10,499 nt of DNA, taken from contig QHNB01000015.1 of the NCBI GenBank assembly GCA_003217965.1, forward strand, positions 1-10,499. Reading direction: 5' to 3'. This stretch comes from Verrucomicrobiota bacterium. Lineage in GTDB: Bacteria; Verrucomicrobiota; Verrucomicrobiia; Chthoniobacterales; UBA10450. The position numbers and the translations under genes were made by a program. Positions 1 to 6,713 of the stretch are shown one piece after another. Within the stretch, counting starts at the first letter, position 1; each line of letters opens with the position of its first letter. The notes under the pieces were generated by a model that saw only the letters and a program-made list of their open reading frames with translations, had not been told where the DNA came from and did no database searches.

Positions 1-429
1 TTAAGGATTTTCATATTGTCTAAAATGCGGGACGTCGTGCGGCGCTTGGCCGCCAACATCAAACCTCGAACGTCCAACATGCCGATCCAGCATTAAACGG
101 GCGAGACCTGTTATCTGCCTTTTTTCTATTTGGCCTGGTGAAGCCCCGCTCGATAGAAAGCGAATTAGTAATAATTTCATTTTCGATACCGCAACCGCCG
201 CCACCTTCCTGGTGAAAACAAAGCTAAGCAGAGAGGAATACATAAAAACCGTCTCCGAAGTTGATACGCACTTTGAGAAGCGACGTTTGGCAAAATATTT
301 CGGACTATCGTCCTTGTTAAGATTCGCATCCGGCAACGACAATTTTAAGCCCTCTTCTAACGACGGTTCGCCGGGAAAGTGCTGATAGCTACGCTTGTGG
401 GCTCTGCTTACGCGCGGCCCTTTATGCAA
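1..429 (-). CDS. Doubtful hypothetical protein (142 codons from TTG; 80 from an internal ATG)
   Basis: This open frame runs from a TTG at 429 to a TAA at 1-3. An ATG inside it at 243 would give about 80 residues. I recognise no family, signal peptide or domain. The predicted protein is basic, with one short hydrophobic stretch around residues 63-90 and no clear secondary-structure periodicity. The DNA is more A+T-rich than the flanking genes, and its C-terminal third crosses a tract of short AACATC/GAACGTC-like repeats, as spurious ORFs over intergenic repeats often do. A plus-strand frame over the same bases looks at least as protein-like. It lies 50 bp downstream of the LolA-like gene on the same strand, so co-transcription is possible. 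I treat it as possibly noncoding. Confidence 0.25.
   Translation of the reverse strand: MHKGPRVSRAHKRSYQHFPGEPSLEEGLKLSLPDANLNKDDSPKYFAKRRFSKCVSTSETVFMYSSLLSFVFTRKVAAVAVSKMKLLLIRFLSSGASPGQIEKRQITGLARLMLDRHVGRSRFDVGGQAPHDVPHFRQYENP
54..95. repeat. Short degenerate AACATC / GAACGTCCAACAT repeat tract
   Basis: The stretch contains AACATC, then CTCGAACGTCCAACAT, then GATCCAGCAT: imperfect iterations of an element of about 9-11 bases built from 'aac(a/g)t(c)'. From memory, similar 'GAACGTCCAACATCGAAC' tracts occur between genes in Verrucomicrobiota and relatives, giving spurious ORFs rich in FDV/SMFD-like residues. This copy is short and degenerate. Confidence 0.3.
212..385 (+). CDS. Possible small ORF or gene remnant, 57 residues
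   Basis: Plus-strand frame 2 is open from about position 5 to a TGA at 383-385. The only usable start I see is a GTG at 212 (or CTG at 209). From there it encodes about 57 residues with a plausible charged helix near its start (LSREEYIKTVSEVD) and a polar, Gly/Ser/Asn-rich tail. The composition is more protein-like than the minus-strand frame over the same DNA. There is no Shine-Dalgarno sequence, no recognised family, and the open frame continues upstream without a start codon. It could be the 3' remnant of a decayed gene rather than an intact small gene. Confidence is low. Confidence 0.2.
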   Translation: MKTKLSREEYIKTVSEVDTHFEKRRLAKYFGLSSLLRFASGNDNFKPSSNDGSPGKC

Positions 430-460
430 CTAGTAGTCTATTGGTAATGCTCGGTTTGTT

Positions 461-477
461 GAGCGTGGATCACGCCC
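461..477 (-). terminator. Stem-loop just after the LolA-like gene; possible weak terminator
   Basis: Read on the minus strand, GGGCGTG-ATC-CACGCTC can form a 7-bp stem (one G-U pair) with a 3-base loop. It starts 3 bases after the stop codon of the LolA-like gene. No U-run follows, so it is not a textbook intrinsic terminator. It may act as a 3'-end stabiliser or a Rho-assisted end of the four-gene operon. Confidence 0.3.
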
Positions 478-479
478 AG

Positions 480-1145
480 CTATTTGCCGAGTGGCGTAGT
501 GATCTGAGTACCAGGCGGCGGATTGAATTCGAAAATGCTCGCGGCCAGCAGCGCGTGATCGTGATTGGTGTAAGTGGTCACGATCTGGTCGCCATTAGGC
601 TGGAGCATGTTAGTGCGAATTACGTGCAGATTCGGATCCAGCGTGATTTCGAGGCGTTGCAGCAAGCGCCGAAGCGAGGGTACCCGTGGCTGGAGTTCGA
701 GCACGATGTGGTCGCCCTCTTTTGTTCCTGTAACGCGATAGTTCGCCTCTAGATTCTGCAAGCTCAGGCCGGCGGTTAAAGCGGTAATGCCAGCGTCCAA
801 GGGGGAGCGTTTGGCCAGAGAATAATGCTCAGCCGATTTGAACTTCGGATAATAAATCCACAACTGCTGCCCATCACTCACCGTGATGCTCGGAGCGTTT
901 CCTTTGATTTCACGGCGAAATTTATTTGGCGCCTCGAACCAAACCTTCCCGCTGCTCGCAATCGGCTCGTCCAGTAAATGAACCTTGCGTTCCTCTTGGA
1001 AATCGGCCTGTAGGTTCGGTGTTGTCGCCCTTCGATCCCGAATCCGGCCAAGCAGGCTTTTGACGTCGGCTGAGGAAAGCGGTTCTGCTCGCACGCCCAT
1101 GACCGTTAACGCCATCAAAAATGTACAGGCAAAAGATTTAGACAT
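480..1145 (-). CDS. LolA-like outer membrane lipoprotein carrier protein
   Basis: A 221-residue periplasmic protein of the LolA superfamily. Residues 1-20 form a Sec signal peptide (hydrophobic core about 7-17, likely cleavage after VRA). The mature part has the LolA pattern: an N-terminal helix with an 'NLQADFQEER' segment (about 44-53), then 'SGKVWFEAPNKFR' (about 65-77), then a strand ending in 'DGQQLWIYYP', and alternating strands that form a half-barrel for acyl chains. LolA proteins carry lipidated cargo across the periplasm. The ATG lies inside the end of the exporter gene with an 8-bp ATGTCTAA overlap, so translation is probably coupled. Fusion of function with an MMPL exporter is typical of the LolA paralogues in aryl polyene/xanthomonadin clusters. 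I therefore infer a dedicated carrier rather than the housekeeping LolA. No lolB is adjacent. Confidence 0.85.
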   Translation of the reverse strand: MSKSFACTFLMALTVMGVRAEPLSSADVKSLLGRIRDRRATTPNLQADFQEERKVHLLDEPIASSGKVWFEAPNKFRREIKGNAPSITVSDGQQLWIYYPKFKSAEHYSLAKRSPLDAGITALTAGLSLQNLEANYRVTGTKEGDHIVLELQPRVPSLRRLLQRLEITLDPNLHVIRTNMLQPNGDQIVTTYTNHDHALLAASIFEFNPPPGTQITTPLGK

Positions 1146-3672
1146 GTTCGTGTTGAAGTTCTGGTTTGCCTAAACCTTCGTCGGAGAGCTTCGGTTCAGC
1201 CGCCACCGCGGCCGGTAAAGTGAAGAAGATGGTCGCGCCCAAACTCCAAAACAAACCGAGAGCGCAGGCAATTCCAAGCCCACTCAGTGTAGGGTTGTGG
1301 GCCCAACCAAGTGAGCCGAATCCGGCGATGGCAGTTAGACCGGCAAGCACGACCGGTTTAATCACCCCCGCCAGATCCCGCGCGATATCGGTGCTGCGTT
1401 GCCAGACCAGCAAAACGTAAATGCCGTAATCAACTCCAATCGCCAGAACAAGACGAAAGGCAAGCACGTTCAACAGGTTCAACGGCACCTGCAGCAACTT
1501 CATCGACGCGATCATTGCCGCGATCGCAAGCGCGAGCGTAACGACTTGGATTAGCCATAAACGCAGATCGCGATAGAGGAGCGCGAGAAGTGAAGCATCG
1601 AAGATCGCCATTAGCGCGCTGATAAAGAGCAGCTGTCGATGGGACCAGGGAACGAGATCAGTTAAGGTGTAGCTCCAGCCAGAAAGGGTGATTGGAATAC
1701 CTGCTACCGGCAGATCCCGAGCCAGGGCATTCTTTTGTTGCTGCGTCGAGACAGGCTGGTTCGTCGTGACGAAGCCTGCCGTCAGCAGTGGGTCGTGTCC
1801 GAAATAACGATCGATCAGGAACCACCAGGCCGAGCTTTGCGGAAGCTCGCCCCGCCACGGCTTGATTTGATAATCTTGCGCAGCCGCGACACGCAATTGG
1901 TCAAGGAACTGAAAGGCGGAGACGAAGGCCGCTGTACTGAATCGATTTTGCGCGAGCGCACTTTGAAGAGCTGTTCGCGAAGCAGCAAAATCAATCGTCG
2001 CGAGTTGATGGCGATTTCGCTCAATGTTTTGCGGAGAGAGAGCAAGAGCGTAGGGCGTAGAAAAACTTTTGATCGTACCGCTCTTTCGCAGTTGTTCCCA
2101 ATGCTCCGCGATCGCTTTCCAATAATCGTGCAACTGCTGTTCGTTGCTTGCGCGCACGATGCCGAGAACTGGTTCCCAACGCACCGGCATTTTTTCCATG
2201 ATCAAACTCAACGCCCTTCCCGCGCGGCTGTTCTTCGGTTCCATGGAACGCGCGTTTGCCACAAACGTGAGTGGGATCTGCGGCAGCACCGCGATGGTGA
2301 CCAAGATGATTAAGATCGGTGCACTGATGGCGAGCACTGAGCGCGGCCGGTGCAACATGCGCGCGACATAGGTTTTCACGGCTGAAAAGATCCAATCGCT
2401 TTGCCGCGGCTTAGTGCGGGTCGGGATGAAGAGAAAAAAGATCGTCGTCATCAAGACGCCGGCGGCGGAAATACCGATGGCGATCAAAACCCCGAGCTGA
2501 ATGAACCCCGACGAATTACTTAGAACGAGCGCGAGAAAACCGACCGCAGTAGTTAACGCGCCAAAGAATACAGCGCGTCCCAAGTGATGAACGGAGTCCG
2601 CGATGGCAGCGGCATGGGTCGCGCCTTCATTTCGTGCCTGTTGGTAGCGACCGTAGATTAAAATGGCAAAATCAACCCCCAGGCCAACAAGGATGGCGCA
2701 AAAGCCGACTGTCACCATGTTGAGCTGATGGAAAATGAGCAGACCGACGGCAAGCGCGATTAAGCAGCAAAGCAGGAGCGAAAAACCCATCGCGAGCAAT
2801 GGCAGCCAGCGGCGAAAACCAATGAAGAAAACAGCTCCCACTAGTGCGACCGAGCCAAGCAGCGTCACATAGATGTCGTGGCGCATGCTTAACGACACTT
2901 CAGAAACATAGGCGGACCGTCCGGTGACAAGCATCTCGAGTTTGCCACCATCCCAATCCTGCAACGCAGAGACGCGAAACGCGTTCACTTGTTTCATCAA
3001 GCGCTGACATTCAAACGCACCGATACTCGACTGATTCGTCACGACCGGAAACAGTCGCATGGTACCATCGGGCGACGTAAGCGGCTGATCGGATTCAAGA
3101 GCGGCGTTTCCGGCAAATGGTTTGAGGGCAGGCATGATTAATCCGAGAGGATCAAGCGTGAGCTCAATTTCAGGACGGGGCGAACCGCTCTCGATGGCCT
3201 GCCGCAATTGCTGGAGCCGCTCCTGGATTCTTTGCGGTTGAAGCAGCGAAATAGCTCGATCGAATTCATCTGGATCCAGGTTGAGCAAGAGGGGCAGCGC
3301 GATGTTCTGGAGATCTGCGATCCCTTGTGGTGTTTCCAGAGGCGAACCGGCCAGAACCCGGACGCACCATGGCTGGCTATGAAGGCGCTCAACGAATTTC
3401 GGTGCGAACTCCTCGAGCTTGTCGATGTCTTCGGGCTGGCAAAGAAGTGCGAATGTTAGTTCGCGGGTTTGCTCAAACTCGTTGTTGTAAACCTTGAGAC
3501 CTTCAACTGAAGGAAAGCCTCGGGGCAGAAGATCGAGGATTTCGGTATCGAGCCGCAAACGTGTGACCAGGGTTGCGAAACATCCCGCGGCGATCGCGAT
3601 CACAGTCGCCCACATCAGAGCGCGCCGTTCCGTAATCAACCGGGCGACTGTTTTGCTGAATTGCATTGTCAC
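1138..3672 (-). CDS. MMPL/RND-superfamily exporter
   Basis: An 844-residue inner-membrane exporter with the duplicated RND/MMPL layout. TM1 is at about 19-37, a large periplasmic domain at about 40-265, five TMs at about 268-418, TM7 at about 444-465, a second periplasmic domain at about 466-675, and five TMs at about 680-825. Each half carries the characteristic TM4 motif with a proton-relay aspartate: GLGVDF (Asp334) and AIGVDYG (Asp748). The family moves lipids or hydrophobic products using the proton gradient. The closest types I know are the 'predicted exporter' proteins of aryl polyene clusters and hopanoid HpnN, not drug-efflux AcrB. The start is GTG at 3672; an ATG two codons later (3666) is equally good, and no Shine-Dalgarno sequence decides. 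It lies 17 bp after the lipoprotein gene and overlaps the LolA-like gene by 8 bp. Confidence 0.9.
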   Translation of the reverse strand: MTMQFSKTVARLITERRALMWATVIAIAAGCFATLVTRLRLDTEILDLLPRGFPSVEGLKVYNNEFEQTRELTFALLCQPEDIDKLEEFAPKFVERLHSQPWCVRVLAGSPLETPQGIADLQNIALPLLLNLDPDEFDRAISLLQPQRIQERLQQLRQAIESGSPRPEIELTLDPLGLIMPALKPFAGNAALESDQPLTSPDGTMRLFPVVTNQSSIGAFECQRLMKQVNAFRVSALQDWDGGKLEMLVTGRSAYVSEVSLSMRHDIYVTLLGSVALVGAVFFIGFRRWLPLLAMGFSLLLCCLIALAVGLLIFHQLNMVTVGFCAILVGLGVDFAILIYGRYQQARNEGATHAAAIADSVHHLGRAVFFGALTTAVGFLALVLSNSSGFIQLGVLIAIGISAAGVLMTTIFFLFIPTRTKPRQSDWIFSAVKTYVARMLHRPRSVLAISAPILIILVTIAVLPQIPLTFVANARSMEPKNSRAGRALSLIMEKMPVRWEPVLGIVRASNEQQLHDYWKAIAEHWEQLRKSGTIKSFSTPYALALSPQNIERNRHQLATIDFAASRTALQSALAQNRFSTAAFVSAFQFLDQLRVAAAQDYQIKPWRGELPQSSAWWFLIDRYFGHDPLLTAGFVTTNQPVSTQQQKNALARDLPVAGIPITLSGWSYTLTDLVPWSHRQLLFISALMAIFDASLLALLYRDLRLWLIQVVTLALAIAAMIASMKLLQVPLNLLNVLAFRLVLAIGVDYGIYVLLVWQRSTDIARDLAGVIKPVVLAGLTAIAGFGSLGWAHNPTLSGLGIACALGLFWSLGATIFFTLPAAVAAEPKLSDEGLGKPELQHEHV

Positions 3673-3689
3673 AACCGTGTTCAGTTCGA

Positions 3690-4100
3690 TCAGAACCGAA
3701 GCACGAAGGTTTCGCCACCGTCACTTGCGCGCACTGTAGGTTTTTGCGGGTTGCGTAAAATTTCCCCGCGCAAGGCAAGCCAACCCCGCGCCCGCGCCGG
3801 CGGCGATGCGACTGGACCGGACCAGGGCAATCCGGCGAGTGGACCTTGAATTCGGGCAAACTCTGGATCCGAGCGGAGCAAAAGTAACGTGACGCCGGGG
3901 CCTTTGGTAAAGGTGAGCTCAAAATCGCCGCGAGTTGAAAAACGAACCAGGACCTCGCCGATAAAAGCCCGTTTCGGTCCGTGATAGGAAAGCTGACCAC
4001 TCCGAGTTGTCCATTGGCGCGTCGGCTCAGCAAATTGATGAATCGCGCAGCCACTGCATCCGAAGACAAGCGCGAGAATAACAACCGCTAGCTTGCCCAT
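3690..4100 (-). CDS. Small predicted lipoprotein of the exporter operon
   Basis: A 136-residue protein with a lipoprotein signal peptide: a hydrophobic core at about 4-13, then a lipobox-like LVFGC with Cys15 as the likely lipidated residue (Cys18 is an alternative). The mature part is mostly predicted beta strand, including 'LVRFSTRGDFELTFT' and 'VTLLLLRSDPEFARIQG', and ends at a hydrophobic C-terminal strand. Its ATG follows the oxidoreductase stop with no gap (TAAATG), which strongly suggests translational coupling. Aryl polyene clusters often have a small lipoprotein (DUF3261 type) beside the MMPL exporter and LolA-like gene. Position and size fit, but I cannot show sequence membership by eye. 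It may be an outer-membrane acceptor for the cargo, a LolB-like role; that is inference. Confidence 0.75.
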   Translation of the reverse strand: MGKLAVVILALVFGCSGCAIHQFAEPTRQWTTRSGQLSYHGPKRAFIGEVLVRFSTRGDFELTFTKGPGVTLLLLRSDPEFARIQGPLAGLPWSGPVASPPARARGWLALRGEILRNPQKPTVRASDGGETFVLRF

Positions 4101-5414
4101 TTAGAGAGAAGCAGCTTCAACGGCCGAAGATGCCGTAGGCTCCGTCTTTTTTTTGGGGGTAAGTGATAGACGCGGACAAAGCGGCCATCGTTTTTGCAGC
4201 CGGACTAGAAGATAAAAGACTTCCATGCGCCACTTGATGGCAAAGCGGTTCCCGATATTGCCGCCAAGAACGGCATTCACGGCAGGCGGGATTTGGAGCA
4301 ATTCCTGCGGATTCAAGAAAACCTCGATAAACTCTTTCGTGTACCAGGCATCGACGAAGCGCAGATAGACGTCCATCGCGCGATTCACCATCCGTTCGTA
4401 GCGGGCAAATAATCGGCGACGCCGTCTCGGACGGTCGATCACTTCGTCCAAAACGTCGGCCGCCCGTTCACCAGCGAAGACCGCCAGGAAAACGCCACTG
4501 CTGAAAACCGGATCGATAAATCCAGCTGCATCTCCTGCCAACAGCCAGCGCTCGCCGGCCAAACTGCTCATTCGATAAGAAAAATCTGCGGCTACGTACA
4601 CTTCCGAAACGCGCCGGCCATTCCCGATCCGGTCGGCGACGACCGTTTGCTCAGCCACCGCGCGCTCGAAAAATTCCTCGGGTGATAACTTCGAGCTTTT
4701 GAATTTTGCCGCATCCAGAACGACGCCGACGCTCGTGCGATTGTTGTTGAGTGGAATGATCCACCACCAGCTGTCGATCACCCGTACCATGCGGGTGAGA
4801 GTGCCGTCTCGGCCAGGCTCCCATTGCACACCTTCATAGTGGGCAAAGAGCGAGATTTTCTTTAGGTGAGTGTAGTTCTTTTTCAGATTGAATTTGTTGC
4901 CGAGAAAAGAATTCCGGCCGCTGGAATCGATCAGGTATTTCGCGCGCAAGGAACGCCCGTCTCTTTCGTGTTGGCTCACACGAAGTTGCACCCCTTCATC
5001 GTCGAATTCGACGGTCTCGACGTTAGTTGCCTCGCAAACCTCCACACCGTGTTCGCGCGAGTGGTCCAGGAGCAGTTTGTCGAATTCCGAGCGCGTGACC
5101 TGGTAGGAACGGTCGGTTCGCGCCTGGAATCCGTCACAAAAATAAAATTTAACCGCCTTCTCACCCCCGGCGTCTGCCATTTCCCCGCCAAACTTCTCGA
5201 TGAAACCCGCCGCCAGCAGTTTGTCGTGGATTCCCAGCCTGGTAAAAGTCGCCATGCTAAAAGGCAGGAGCGACTCGCCAATGTGAAAGCGCGGAAACTT
5301 CTCGCGCTCGAATACAATCACGCGCCGCCCGGCTTTCGCCAGCAAGGTTGCAGCCGTGCTTCCGGCCGGTCCCCCTCCAATAATCGCGACATCGTAATCT
5401 TGCATCGCCGACAT
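4101..5414 (-). CDS. FAD-dependent oxidoreductase, flavin-dependent halogenase-like
   Basis: A 437-residue FAD enzyme from the ATG at 5414. The frame stays open to a TTG at 5435, and an ATG at 5405 is also possible; all precede the Rossmann strand 'YDVAIIGGGPAGS'. Motifs, numbered from 5414: GGGPAG (13-18) binding the ADP of FAD; FPRFHIGESL (40-49), a signature of the halogenase/geranylgeranyl-reductase group; WWWIIP (216-221), matching the WxWxIP halogenase signature; and GDAAGFIDPVFSSG (294-307), the second FAD motif, also matching Fx.Px.Sx.G. Lys74 in FIEKFGG is a candidate catalytic lysine by position only. Halogenases use reduced FAD, O2 and halide to halogenate aromatic rings, and relatives occur in xanthomonadin and flexirubin clusters. 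It is first in the operon. Alternatives are a related monooxygenase or a polyprenyl reductase. Confidence 0.85.
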   Translation of the reverse strand: MSAMQDYDVAIIGGGPAGSTAATLLAKAGRRVIVFEREKFPRFHIGESLLPFSMATFTRLGIHDKLLAAGFIEKFGGEMADAGGEKAVKFYFCDGFQARTDRSYQVTRSEFDKLLLDHSREHGVEVCEATNVETVEFDDEGVQLRVSQHERDGRSLRAKYLIDSSGRNSFLGNKFNLKKNYTHLKKISLFAHYEGVQWEPGRDGTLTRMVRVIDSWWWIIPLNNNRTSVGVVLDAAKFKSSKLSPEEFFERAVAEQTVVADRIGNGRRVSEVYVAADFSYRMSSLAGERWLLAGDAAGFIDPVFSSGVFLAVFAGERAADVLDEVIDRPRRRRRLFARYERMVNRAMDVYLRFVDAWYTKEFIEVFLNPQELLQIPPAVNAVLGGNIGNRFAIKWRMEVFYLLVRLQKRWPLCPRLSLTPKKKTEPTASSAVEAASL

Positions 5415-5487
5415 AGTAGCCAAGTTCGCGGCCAAGCAAAACCCCTTCCCTTGTCAGAGAGCGGCTTTCGCATTAACAGACGGCGAC
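5415..5487. promoter_or_regulatory. Divergent intergenic region between oxidoreductase operon and lptF/G-like gene
   Basis: Both transcripts must start in or next to this short region, which is 52-73 bp depending on the oxidoreductase start. On the plus strand TTGTCA at 5451-5456 resembles a -35 box, but the -10 candidate 16 bases on (TTAACA at 5473) is poor. No clear operator palindrome is visible. A promoter here is inferred from gene layout more than from motifs. Confidence 0.3.
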
Positions 5488-6594
5488 GTGAAGTTGATCG
5501 ATCGTTTCGTCAGCCGGGAATTAGTCGTGAACCTTTTGTTCGCGATTTTTGTTCTCAGCCTCGTGCTCGTGGTCGGCAACATTTTTCGCAAACTGCTGCC
5601 GCTGCTGGTGAATCACGACGTTCCAGTGGAGTACCTTGTCAGTTTCATCGCTTATGTTCTGCCGTTTTCGCTGATTTTCACGATCCCATGGGGCCTTCTC
5701 ACGGCCATCCTTCTCGTGTTCGGCCGGCTTTCAGCCGATAACGAATTGATTGCGCTCCGCTCCAACGGCGTGAGCGTGCCGCGTGTCTGTATCACACTCG
5801 GTTTAATCGCGCTCGTCTGTACCGCCATCAGCCTGTGGCTAAATGTGGAGGTGGCGCCGGCGGCACAGGAGAAATTGCGCTCGAGCTTATTCGATCTCGC
5901 AACCCGCAATCCAATGGCCCTTTTCGGTAGCGACCAAATCATCGATGAGTTTCCGGGCCGCAAAATTTATGTGGGCAAAAAGGAAGGAAACAAACTCGAG
6001 AACATTACCGTCTTTGAGATGAATGACGCCGCCTTGCCCGTTCGGGTGACCTTTGCTCGCACCGGAATGCTCGAGGCTGATTTGGCTAACAAACGAATCC
6101 TCATGCACCTGTATGAAGCGCGTTACCAGCAACGGGACGAAAAGAGCCCCTACGATCTTCGCAAGATTCACGACGGCATTAATATGGCGGAAGGAACACT
6201 GCCAATCAGCCTTGATGAGCTCTACGAGAAGCAGAAAAAAAGACCGAGTCGCTCGGCCCTGTCGATCACGCAATTGGTCGATCAACTGCAAAGCGGCGAC
6301 AAAAGGGAACGCAGCGCCAGTCGAACGGAACTAAACAAGCGTTTCTCTTTTCCATTTTCCTGCATCGCCTTTGCCTTGGTCGGTGTGCCGCTCGGTGTAA
6401 CCGCGCATCGACGCGAGACCACGGTCGGTTTTCTCCTGAGCCTGATCATCGCCATCTCATATTTTCTTTTTGTCATTATTGCCGACACCCTTCGAAATAA
6501 TCCGAAAGTTCACCCCGAACTGCTTGTTTGGTTTCCGAACGTCCTTTTCATTGCGCTGGGAGCAGCGCTTTTCTTTCGTTTAAGTAAACGCTAA
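5488..6594 (+). CDS. LptF/LptG-family permease (YjgP/YjgQ) of the LPS export ABC transporter
   Basis: A 368-residue inner-membrane permease that with LptB extracts lipopolysaccharide from the inner membrane and passes it to LptC/LptA. Its layout is the family's: three TMs at about 12-32, 50-78 and 99-119, a periplasmic beta-jellyroll of about 120-280, then three TMs at about 286-305, 313-333 and 345-363. Family marks are 'GRLSADNELIALRSNG' (79-94), the cytoplasmic coupling-helix region that contacts LptB, and 'ELNKRFSFPF' (281-290) entering TM4. The length is normal (350-370). The start is GTG at 5488 because the conserved N-terminal KLIDRFVSREL begins there. I cannot tell LptF from LptG by eye. 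Usually the two genes are adjacent; here the next gene is unrelated, so the partner subunit must be elsewhere. Confidence 0.9.
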   Translation: MKLIDRFVSRELVVNLLFAIFVLSLVLVVGNIFRKLLPLLVNHDVPVEYLVSFIAYVLPFSLIFTIPWGLLTAILLVFGRLSADNELIALRSNGVSVPRVCITLGLIALVCTAISLWLNVEVAPAAQEKLRSSLFDLATRNPMALFGSDQIIDEFPGRKIYVGKKEGNKLENITVFEMNDAALPVRVTFARTGMLEADLANKRILMHLYEARYQQRDEKSPYDLRKIHDGINMAEGTLPISLDELYEKQKKRPSRSALSITQLVDQLQSGDKRERSASRTELNKRFSFPFSCIAFALVGVPLGVTAHRRETTVGFLLSLIIAISYFLFVIIADTLRNNPKVHPELLVWFPNVLFIALGAALFFRLSKR

Positions 6595-6648
6595 TTCTCG
6601 AACAACCACCTGCCGGCCGCTTAAACTTTTTACCAGTAGAGGCAACCG

Positions 6649-6672
6649 CGGGCAATTCCCGTTTCGATTTTT
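6649..6672 (+). terminator. Weak hairpin after the lptF/G-like gene
   Basis: CGGG-CAATT-CCCG (6649-6661) can form a 4-bp stem, followed by a T-rich stretch interrupted by CGA (6662-6672). It lies about 55 bp after the permease stop, inside the 119-bp gap before the response regulator gene. The stem is short, so a terminator is only possible. Confidence 0.2.
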
Positions 6673-6713
6673 CAGCGACGCGGTTTTAACCCGAGACGCA
6701 TTTTCCGGCGAGT

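Noticed and set aside
441..752. Plus-strand open frame (103 codons) opposite the LolA-like gene
   Set aside because: It is the complement of the conserved LolA C-terminal region and matches no family.
1735..2313. Plus-strand open frame (192 codons) opposite the exporter gene
   Set aside because: It is antisense to the conserved MMPL reading frame; very Arg-rich composition typical of a shadow frame.
3503..4084. Minus-strand open frame (193 codons) over the lipoprotein gene and exporter start
   Set aside because: It is out of frame with both supported genes, is Arg/Ser-rich and lacks recognisable motifs.
4866..5741. Long plus-strand open frame (291 codons) crossing the oxidoreductase gene and the start of the permease gene
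   Set aside because: It lies opposite a well-supported FAD enzyme and overlaps the LptF/G gene in another frame; its translation is Arg/Ser/Pro-rich with no domain.
6595..6713. Possible remnant of a histidine kinase upstream of the receiver domain
   Set aside because: The 119 bases in frame before the ATG show no kinase-like sequence.
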